DNA from: an uncultured Roseovarius sp.
GTDB taxonomy: Bacteria > Pseudomonadota > Alphaproteobacteria > Rhodobacterales > Rhodobacteraceae
DNA length: 36,417 nucleotides
Direction: 5' to 3'
NCBI GenBank assembly: GCA_937884705.1
Contig: CAKZYL010000281.1
Coordinates: forward strand, 1-36,417
Positions 26,758 through 34,778 of the stretch are shown here, piece by piece. Numbering within the stretch: the stretch's first letter is position 1; each line of letters opens with the position of its first letter. The notes under the pieces were generated by a model, which was given only the letters and a program-made list of their open reading frames with translations, had not been told where the DNA came from and did not search any database. The position numbers were made by a program, and so were the translations under genes.

Positions 26758-29079
26758 TCAGCCGTCATAATCCATGATCTCGTTTTGATTGAACAATCGG
26801 TACTTTCTGATGTTGGCGCGCGAGAACACGACGCCCATAATCCGGCTGGTCGGCAAAAGCCGGTTTTGGAAAACCCATTTCACATGACTGCGCTGCGTGA
26901 CGCCCCACCGCACCGTGTAGATCAGCCGGTGACACAGCTTTGCCAGCAGCCTCGTGTCGGCGACCCCCTGCACTGGCGGAAGATCAAGCACGATGACGTC
27001 GAAATGGTCTCTCAGACGGGCCAAAAGCGCGTCTAAATGTGCATGGTCCTGCATCATCGTGACGGGTCGCTCGGTGTTCTTCGGATTGGCGATGACCGCC
27101 AGATTTGGAAACTCGGGAATTGGCTCAATGCGCGCCACGCTGTCCGGTTCCAGGTCGATAAGCTTCGACAAGTCGTTGCTCTCAGGCAGCAACGGATCAA
27201 TCAGTCGTGACATCTGCCAATTCGCAACATCAAGATCAACGATCACAACCCGCTCATTCTGCTGCGCCAAGAAACTTGCAAAATTAAAGGCGACCGTCGT
27301 CTTACCCTCTCCCTGGGTTGTGGACGTGAAGCCGATGATGTTGCCTTTGGCAACGCTGGCGGATTTTTCCCGCTGCAGCTTGAGTTGCACATGCATGGCG
27401 CGCATGGTTTCTGCGCTCACCGATGACGGCTCGCGGATGGCAAATCCAAGCCGCTGACCTGCACGAGAGAGATTCTTGGATGTATGGCTGGCCACAGATC
27501 CAAACCTGAGGGTCCATGGGCGTATCAAACCATCAGCCTGGAACTCTGAGGCAAAGTTCGGCACCAGACCCAGATAGTTCAGTCCCAAGTCATGGCTGAC
27601 ATCATCTTGGGTGCGGAAGCTGCCATCGAACGCTTCTCGGACAATCACAACGCCCATCGCCAGCACCATCGCTCCGAAGACGGCCAGCACCACGATCTGG
27701 CGAGATTGCGGCGCGGATTTCTTATCTGGCGGGACGGCCCAAGCAATGACGCGCGCCGATGTCCCTTCAAATGTGAGCAGCTGGGAAGAGCTGTTAAATT
27801 CTTCGAGCAATTGCTCGTAAAGCTGGCGTTTGGCGTTGGCTTCACGCTCCAGATTGAGCAGCTCAACACTCCGTTGAATGTTGTCACTGTAATCGCCGCG
27901 CATGTCCTCAATCACTGTCTCGATGGCACTGAGCTGGCGCGCCAAGGCATCCCGGCGCGCGGCCAGCCGGTCGCGCACTTGCCGGTATTCATCCAAAATC
28001 AAAGAGCGTATCTGATCCTGCTGTTGCCGAAGCCCGACAACGACGGATGAGTCTTCTGACCAATTCAGCAAAAGCTCGGTCTCTTCGCGCAGCAACTCAG
28101 CAAAGCGCGTTTGGAATTCATTCAACGCGTTGGATCGCTCTTCTAGCGGCACTTGCACCGCCTCAATCTCGCCCTGTGCGATCTGTTCGGTGAGTTGCTG
28201 GACCTGCACATCGACGACCAGAACATCACCGCGCAGGCGGATCAGCTCCTCGACGGCAGCGTTGAGCGCCACCTCGCTTGGCAGCAATTTGTCGGGAAGC
28301 GCCACAAGCTCATGTTCGCTGCGAAACGTCGCCACGGCTGTTTCGGCGTCTCGCACGCTGATTTGCAGCGCCTCGATACGTTCCGACAACCAGTCGCGCA
28401 TCCGCTCCACATCCTGGCGTTGCCGCTGTCCGGACGCACGCAGATATTCCTGCATCAGCGTGTTGACGGCTTCTGCGGAAAAGGCCAGATCGGGGGAGGT
28501 GTAGGTGATGTCGATAACATAGCTGTCACCCGCCCTTTCGGCCGACAGACCTTTCACAAAACGCCGGCGCTCTGCTTCGAGGCGTCTGACAACCTTGAGA
28601 TCATCGGGCAAAGCCATGGCCTGCGACGTCGCCGCATCGATCCCAAACATGCGTTGTAGGCGTTGGCGCAATGAGGGCGCGGCACGCTCTCCACCGCCCT
28701 GTCCAAAACGATTGGCGACATCGAGCGCGAGCATGGTTTGCGATGTCACCTCGCGTGAGGTCAGAACACGCAACTCACTGTCGACCGTCAGTTCATCCAG
28801 CGACCCAATGGCCGATATGGACTGCGGACGATTATCGAGCGCCTCACCCTCTCTCGGGTCGATCAAGAGAGACCCGTTGGCGGTGTATTGCGCCTGCGCT
28901 GTCAGGACATAGTAAACAGAGCCAACGAGAGACAGCACAAAAAAGAGCGCGAACAGTCGCCGATTGCGCAACAGTTTGAGCCATGCCTCACGCAGGGTCT
29001 CTCCCATTTCAAGCGGCGGCAGAAAGGTGTCTCTGTCTGATGCTTCGGGCGTTACGAGGGAAAACCGAGGCGCGTTCAT
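26758..29079 (-). CDS. Wzc/ExoP-like polysaccharide co-polymerase with BY-kinase domain
   Basis: Wzz N-terminus, coiled coil, second TM, NIIGFTSTTQGEGKTTVAFNFASFLAQQNERVVIVDLDVAN (Walker A and A'), DVIVLDLPPVQGVADTRLLA. Confidence 0.95.
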   Translation of the reverse strand: MNAPRFSLVTPEASDRDTFLPPLEMGETLREAWLKLLRNRRLFALFFVLSLVGSVYYVLTAQAQYTANGSLLIDPREGEALDNRPQSISAIGSLDELTVDSELRVLTSREVTSQTMLALDVANRFGQGGGERAAPSLRQRLQRMFGIDAATSQAMALPDDLKVVRRLEAERRRFVKGLSAERAGDSYVIDITYTSPDLAFSAEAVNTLMQEYLRASGQRQRQDVERMRDWLSERIEALQISVRDAETAVATFRSEHELVALPDKLLPSEVALNAAVEELIRLRGDVLVVDVQVQQLTEQIAQGEIEAVQVPLEERSNALNEFQTRFAELLREETELLLNWSEDSSVVVGLRQQQDQIRSLILDEYRQVRDRLAARRDALARQLSAIETVIEDMRGDYSDNIQRSVELLNLEREANAKRQLYEQLLEEFNSSSQLLTFEGTSARVIAWAVPPDKKSAPQSRQIVVLAVFGAMVLAMGVVIVREAFDGSFRTQDDVSHDLGLNYLGLVPNFASEFQADGLIRPWTLRFGSVASHTSKNLSRAGQRLGFAIREPSSVSAETMRAMHVQLKLQREKSASVAKGNIIGFTSTTQGEGKTTVAFNFASFLAQQNERVVIVDLDVANWQMSRLIDPLLPESNDLSKLIDLEPDSVARIEPIPEFPNLAVIANPKNTERPVTMMQDHAHLDALLARLRDHFDVIVLDLPPVQGVADTRLLAKLCHRLIYTVRWGVTQRSHVKWVFQNRLLPTSRIMGVVFSRANIRKYRLFNQNEIMDYDG

Positions 29080-30091
29080 GCGTTGTTACCCTGGTTGCCG
29101 CCCGGGCGCCCTCAAGGGCGGTGAGGGCCGCGAAGACAAGGCGTCACGACAGATGGCAAGTATGCCAAGACTGCCGCGACGCCGTGTCGACACAGAGCTG
29201 AGAGGCTGTGCAGATTTACCAGTCGGATCCGCACCTTTTAAGAGAGCCGCGCCCACAGCTGCATCCGTGTTCACGTGAACAAGATTTAGATCGAGGTTTT
29301 GAGCGTCTAGCACGCGTCTCACCGGTCGACTGTTCAAATCTTGTTTTCCACGCAGACATTCGACAATGGCGCGCCACTGTCCTTGAAGTGTGGCCCCAAA
29401 CCAAATGGAGTTTGGGGCAAGCCCTCTCATCGTCCACAGCATTATTTTCGCGCCATAGTTGTATTTATAGTTCGCGCCTTGCGCGGCTCACGGTAATTCA
29501 AACCCCTATGCCAAACCGCGAAACGAACTCGTCAAACTGGTGCATTGGATTTTCATTTGGGATCACAGAATGAGGTACCGGCAAAATCAGCGCCTCACGG
29601 GTGAACAAGATTTGGGTTGGCACAGTTTCTGAACATCTTTTGATCATGACATTCAGGAAATTAAAAATTTATTAATTCCAATTGTTAACGTGAGATTTAT
29701 TGACCCAGTGGCCTGACATGCCGATGAATATGGACAAGGATGTCGACCATCTCACAGACTGTGACGAGGGAAGCAGCTCAGATAAGATTGCACTCGCAAA
29801 ACTTGCGATTGGGCGTGATGAAGGATCGAAGGCCTGCCGTGATATCGGTCACGCCATTCTCGAAGATACAATTTCTTAGGTTGTATTATGACTTGCGGAG
29901 ATGGGCGATGTCTTGGAATTACTCTTTCCCGCAAAGGTTGCTGGGCAGCAATTGATTTTCTGCGTATAAGTGTCTCTGTCGTTCATCTTGTATGGCACGA
30001 CACCCGCACTGACGCGGTGCAAACGCGCCTTAGGCTTGGTTTACCCAAGGCGTGCCTGACCAAAAGGACCATGTGACGGAGGGACAGGCAC
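29080..30091. promoter_or_regulatory. 1-kb divergent intergenic region between wzc-like and exoF-like genes, with repeats
   Basis: GTGAACAAGATTT at 29275-29287 and 29601-29613; inverted AAATCTTGTT 29336-29345; GCCCCAAA(29393-29400)-N10-TTTGGGGC(29411-29418); AT-rich imperfect palindrome 29656-29679. No convincing long ORF. Confidence 0.5.
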
Positions 30092-31297
30092 ATGCTGAAG
30101 TACTTAGGCCCGATCGCGCTTTTCGTTGCGATGGCTTTGCCCGCATTGGCAGAGCCCTACCGTTTGACCATCGGTGACCGCGTGACCGTGACGTCAGGAT
30201 TTCTAGAGGTACCCAAGACCATTGGCGTCGATCTCGACGGGAACCTCAGACTGCCCGAGATCGGCAGCCTGTTCGCCGCGGGCAAAACCCTCGATCAATT
30301 GGAAGAAGACGTCGTTGATCAGATGAAGATGGGGGGCTTCAGTGGACCGTCTTCGGTCCTCGTAGAAATCGAGGCCTACGCGCCTGTGGTGGTGTCAGGT
30401 TTTGTTGAGCGCAGCGGAAAATTTGATTTCTTGCCCGGCATGGATGTGGGCGCCGCACTCGCTCTGGCCGGCGGTTTGGGTGCGGGCGACATATACGGGC
30501 CCAATGCCGATGTCCTGGCTGTAAACGCGCGGCGGCGCGCAGCGGCGGCGGCCGAGCAAATCGCTGCGGCAATCTCTGACTTAGCAAAGTATGAGGCCGC
30601 GCTGGCCGGGCCTCAGGTTGCGATTGCGCTGTCCGAGACGCTCCGCGCTGTCGTTCCGATTGAAGTGCGCACCACCATGGATGCCCGCATCAAGGCGGAA
30701 CGCATACAGTTGGACCAGATCCGCGATACAACAAAACTGCTGGTTACGTCGTGGAACAGCGACATTGCTGATTTTCAGGATCAGACGGTCCTATTGGACG
30801 AGCGCATCGTCATTAAAAAAGAGATCATCGCGACCTTGTCAGCCGATTTGGCGGATCTCGAAACCCTCCGCACCCAAGGCCTGACCACGTCATCGCGATT
30901 TTCAAACCTGCAACAGCAGCTCTCCGATGACCGCGAAGAATTGCTCAACCTTGAGACAGCCAAGATTACGGCCCGGCGTCAGGCCACGCTTGCCGCTCGA
31001 AATCGCAACCAGTACTTGGCAGATCAGCGCAAGAACAACCTCACCGCGCTGGAAGCTGCGCGCGCGTCCCTGGCCTTGGGTCTGAGCGACCATCGCTTCG
31101 CCGTTGATGAACTGACTGTGCTGAAGGGCGGCTCGGCGACGCTGGAAGACGCGATCGCCTTGCTTGACGTTTCCCTGACAATTCGCGGCCCTCGCGCGGA
31201 TCGGTTCAATGGAGACGTCGTGGATTTTGAAACAAAACTCCTGCCGGGAGACATCGTGGTTGTCGAAGTGAAAGACCCTGTCGTCAGTTCAAACTAA
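30092..31297 (+). CDS. Polysaccharide export protein (ExoF-like)
   Basis: Signal peptide MLKYLGPIALFVAMALPALA; YRLTIGDRVTVTSGFLEVPKTIGVDLDGNLRLPEIGSLFAAGKTLDQLEE; PVVVSGFVERSGKFDFLPGMDVGAALALAGG; LLPGDIVVVE. Confidence 0.92.
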   Translation: MLKYLGPIALFVAMALPALAEPYRLTIGDRVTVTSGFLEVPKTIGVDLDGNLRLPEIGSLFAAGKTLDQLEEDVVDQMKMGGFSGPSSVLVEIEAYAPVVVSGFVERSGKFDFLPGMDVGAALALAGGLGAGDIYGPNADVLAVNARRRAAAAAEQIAAAISDLAKYEAALAGPQVAIALSETLRAVVPIEVRTTMDARIKAERIQLDQIRDTTKLLVTSWNSDIADFQDQTVLLDERIVIKKEIIATLSADLADLETLRTQGLTTSSRFSNLQQQLSDDREELLNLETAKITARRQATLAARNRNQYLADQRKNNLTALEAARASLALGLSDHRFAVDELTVLKGGSATLEDAIALLDVSLTIRGPRADRFNGDVVDFETKLLPGDIVVVEVKDPVVSSN

Positions 31298-32113
31298 ATC
31301 GCGCGCCGCCTCAAACAGCGCGAGATCGGGTGCGCATAGCGCCTCAATCTCAGAGCGGTGCGATGCCTCAAGAACCGGCTCATCCCCTTTGGCAGCATTG
31401 AGCCTTGCCAATCTCAGCTTGACCCCAAACATGTCGTGATAGGCGCGTATGAACGCGTCTGTCTGATCCAGAAATCCGATCAGCGCAAAATGCCCGAGCC
31501 GCGACTTCGCCAGCGCCAGAGCGTCGGGCACCTCGTCTTGCGGGATGTCATTGCGCCCGCAAAGATAGCGCAGATAGACTTGCGCGTGTTTTCTGGCGAT
31601 CGGCGTCGAGAGATAGCTTCCAAGGTCTTGCGTCACCACGCCACTGCGCTGCGCCATTCGAAAATTTGAGATCATCCGCGCCACCGGGTCGCGCATGATC
31701 GTCACGTATTTGTAGCGGTTGCCAAAGTGGCTCCATGCCGTCTCTGACCACAGGACATGCCCATGGATCAGCATCGTGTCCCAGGCCATGTGCTGCAGCA
31801 AAAGCGCCTCGCGGGTGTCAAAGGTGAGATGGCCATTTTCCCCGTCTTCGTGGCATTTGAGAACGTCATCGGCGTCAAAATGCAACATGGCCGCAGCGCG
31901 GCGCGTGGCCAAAGCGTCAATCACGCCGATCCTGTGGTTCAAAGGAATCGTGGCATACATGGCCTCAGACAGAGACGTGCCGCCGCATTTGGGAAGGTGG
32001 AAGAAAAGACTGGGATGCTTTGGCCCGCGTCCAGGCAGGGAGCGGGCTATGCGTCCGCTGGCAATCGCCGCGCGCCGAGACATTCGTTCGCGAAACGGAG
32101 CTCTCCGCGCCAT
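31289..32113 (-). CDS. Sulfotransferase family protein (Sulfotransfer_2/HS2ST-like)
   Basis: HPSLFFHLPKCGGTSLSEAMY and YKYVTIMRDPVARMISNFRMAQRSG motifs. Confidence 0.9.
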   Translation of the reverse strand: MARRAPFRERMSRRAAIASGRIARSLPGRGPKHPSLFFHLPKCGGTSLSEAMYATIPLNHRIGVIDALATRRAAAMLHFDADDVLKCHEDGENGHLTFDTREALLLQHMAWDTMLIHGHVLWSETAWSHFGNRYKYVTIMRDPVARMISNFRMAQRSGVVTQDLGSYLSTPIARKHAQVYLRYLCGRNDIPQDEVPDALALAKSRLGHFALIGFLDQTDAFIRAYHDMFGVKLRLARLNAAKGDEPVLEASHRSEIEALCAPDLALFEAARDLV

Positions 32114-32125
32114 TACTTTGAGTCC

Positions 32126-33475
32126 TTATGCTGCAGGATCAGGACCATGGAATGCACCTTCCAACTTTCGCCTCTCCCACATCAGCGACAGGGCGGTCGT
32201 GTCCACGCCGGTGTGCCAGCGGCACATGGCAAAGAGCAACGTCTGATAGGATGCAACGGCCACAGCGGCGCCGATGATCACGCCGGCCGTCTCCGCCAGA
32301 GCCTCGCCGACGAAGACACCCAGCAGAATGGCCCCCGCCCCTGCCAGCGCGCACCAGAACAGCACCTGTTTATGACCCGTCACATTCAGCACCAGATTGG
32401 CCGGGCCAAAAACCGCCCTCGATGCCGGGATGAGCACGAGCACAAGAAACATCGTTTCGATCCCGGCATAGTCGGCACCCATCACATCCAGTGCCAACGG
32501 AATAAACACCCACGCCAGCGGGACGCCCAGCATGAGAACGCAGAGCTTGCCTACGCCGCAGAGTGTCAAAAGCCGCGCGCAGCCTTTGGAATTGCCCTGC
32601 ACAATGGCGCGGGAAATCTTGGGGCTGAAGGCCATGTCAAACGCATTCAAAGCAAAGTTCAAAATGCCGATCATCGACAACGATATGCCAAGCTTGGCCA
32701 CATCGCCGGGCAGTAGGACAAACCCCGCGGTCATGATGATCACATCACGCAGATATTCATGCATCACCAGCGTCGGGCTGAGCATCAGCCCAAATGGCAC
32801 CCACGCCAGCGCCTGATCGAAACGCGCCGGAACAGCACGACGGAAGGCCAGCGCGTGCCGGATAAACGCCCATTGCAAACCGGTCTCAAGAGCCGCCGCG
32901 ACGCACAACGCCGCCATGATGTGCGTGGCCGTCAGTGTCCAGCCCATCACCGTGGCGGTGCCCAAAAACGCCACCATGACCAGCGGACGCACCAGAATAC
33001 GGGGCAATGACGCGCGCAGCACAAGGCCCAGCGCCACGCCCTGGCGGCTGTTGATCCTCGCATTGGCCATGATGGGCGCTGCGGCAAAGCTAAGCACGAA
33101 AGGCCCCATGGCATCGAGGCCATAGATCCAGATCATTATGGCCGAGACGGGCACCATAACAGTTGCGCAGATCACCAAAACTGTCCGCCGGCACCAAAAA
33201 ACGAATCCCGCCGCGTCTTCCGGGCGATCCGTCTCCAGGTAAAGCGGCAGGAAGCGAATAGAGCCTGCCTCAACGTTGAGCGAGGCCACAACGGACAGCA
33301 AAAATCCCGTTGAAAGAGCGGCAAAGGCACGGCCCACCTCATCAGGAGGCGCGACCGCGACCATCAAGAGCGTGTATGTCAGTGTCAGCAATGTTCCTAC
33401 GACACGCACGCTCAGCATGATCGAAGCCGTGCCGAACAGGCGGACATCTTCGGATTTCTGCACCAAGGAGATCAT
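32126..33475 (-). CDS. Polysaccharide flippase (Wzx/ExoT-like)
   Basis: Multi-TM protein of about 450 aa in an EPS operon; FGTASIMLSVRVVGTLLTLTYTLLMVAVAPPDEVGRAFAALS resembles Wzx N-termini. Confidence 0.82.
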   Translation of the reverse strand: MISLVQKSEDVRLFGTASIMLSVRVVGTLLTLTYTLLMVAVAPPDEVGRAFAALSTGFLLSVVASLNVEAGSIRFLPLYLETDRPEDAAGFVFWCRRTVLVICATVMVPVSAIMIWIYGLDAMGPFVLSFAAAPIMANARINSRQGVALGLVLRASLPRILVRPLVMVAFLGTATVMGWTLTATHIMAALCVAAALETGLQWAFIRHALAFRRAVPARFDQALAWVPFGLMLSPTLVMHEYLRDVIIMTAGFVLLPGDVAKLGISLSMIGILNFALNAFDMAFSPKISRAIVQGNSKGCARLLTLCGVGKLCVLMLGVPLAWVFIPLALDVMGADYAGIETMFLVLVLIPASRAVFGPANLVLNVTGHKQVLFWCALAGAGAILLGVFVGEALAETAGVIIGAAVAVASYQTLLFAMCRWHTGVDTTALSLMWERRKLEGAFHGPDPAA

Positions 33476-34770
33476 TGGCCGGTCGCGTCTTTCTCGGCCT
33501 GACGCCGCATGCGATACAGATCCTCTCCGGCACTGACCGCAAACGCCACGACCAGGATGATCATGATCTCATGGGCACGGTAAAGCGTGGTGCCCGTCAA
33601 CGAAGACAAAACGCAACCCAAGATCAGGGTGATCGCACCCGCAACCGCGGGCGACTGCGTGGAGCGCAACAAAGCAAACAACCGTGCGACCGTGACCCAC
33701 AGCAGCACGAGCATTGCCAGAAGCGCAGCCCACCCCGCAGACACAAGGATTTCAAGCGGGAAATTGTGAAAAGACCTGCTGGTCACAGCACCGGCATCCT
33801 GCGTCAAAAGCTGTTCGTTCAAAAACTGGGGGGATTGCCAAAAGGCCTGGTACCCAACGCCGAGGATTGGATGCTCGCGGTACACTTCGACGGCCACCTG
33901 CCATATGTACACGCGCCCCGTCAGCGAAGTGCTTTTGCCGATGGCGTCCAAAACAGCCTCGATCGGATTTATGCCCGCAATCACAAAAATCACCGGCCCG
34001 AGCGCTATCGCCGCGATCACGATCAACAACCCGGCGCTGAAGATGGTCGACGGAACGCGGTGCCAGCACAGGATCAAGAGCGCCATGACCAGCACCGGCG
34101 TCAGCAGCACCGACGTCATCGACAGCGACACTGCCAACGCGAAGATGTTTCCTAAAAGGGCGATCATGGCAAACGTCCTTAGGGTCGGCCAGACCTCATG
34201 GCGCTGCATCATCAGGAGTGCGACAATCGCTGTAACAGCGAAAAGCGCCCGTATCCCCAACATCCCTTTGGACGAAAACAGACCGGCAAGCCCGCCCGTT
34301 CTCGTATAGACCGGCCAGGGGAATATCCCGGTGGCCCAGTGCAGGATCGACAACCAAACGCCGATTGAAAAAACCACGATGAGCACCTTGATCAAGACGC
34401 TCAGCGTGTACCGCCAGCCCAGATACATGGCCATTATCATGGTCATGGTGAGCTGCAGGCCTGAGGTCAGTGTCGCGGCTTTGTTGACGGACCAGAGGAT
34501 CGACGCCAGGCAAATCGCGGGAAAAAGAAGGACGAACCAGTTTCGCAAAAGCATCTGGAAAAACGCGGACCACACCGTGGCTATGCGCAAGATCATCGCC
34601 GCATAACACAAAAGCCACATGGGCGATTGCACAAATCGAAGCTGCACCAGCATGTCCGAGCTGAGCATGAAAATCAAAGTGAGGAGGGTTGCGTCAAAAA
34701 TGGCCCAAAAGATCTCGTTTGGGTGCGATGAGCGCGATCCGTAGGTGCCTTGATCAACCGCAGAGATCAT
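33472..34770 (-). CDS. O-antigen ligase/polymerase (ExoQ/Wzy-like)
   Basis: Multi-TM; GGLAGLFSSKGMLGIRALFAVTAIVALLMM, SLTGRVYIWQVAVEVYREHPILGVGYQAFW, RSFHNFPLEILVSAGWAALLAM. ATG at 34770 preferred. Confidence 0.92.
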   Translation of the reverse strand: MISAVDQGTYGSRSSHPNEIFWAIFDATLLTLIFMLSSDMLVQLRFVQSPMWLLCYAAMILRIATVWSAFFQMLLRNWFVLLFPAICLASILWSVNKAATLTSGLQLTMTMIMAMYLGWRYTLSVLIKVLIVVFSIGVWLSILHWATGIFPWPVYTRTGGLAGLFSSKGMLGIRALFAVTAIVALLMMQRHEVWPTLRTFAMIALLGNIFALAVSLSMTSVLLTPVLVMALLILCWHRVPSTIFSAGLLIVIAAIALGPVIFVIAGINPIEAVLDAIGKSTSLTGRVYIWQVAVEVYREHPILGVGYQAFWQSPQFLNEQLLTQDAGAVTSRSFHNFPLEILVSAGWAALLAMLVLLWVTVARLFALLRSTQSPAVAGAITLILGCVLSSLTGTTLYRAHEIMIILVVAFAVSAGEDLYRMRRQAEKDATGQ

Positions 34771-34778
34771 ATCACGCC

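Noticed and set aside
29086-29442. 118-aa minus-strand ORF upstream of the wzc-like gene
   Set aside because: No recognisable motif, Arg/Pro-rich, and overlapped by an equally plausible plus-strand ORF; better read as noncoding leader.
29618-29636. TGGCAC near 29618 as a sigma-54 -24 element
   Set aside because: No TTGC-like -12 element at the required spacing.
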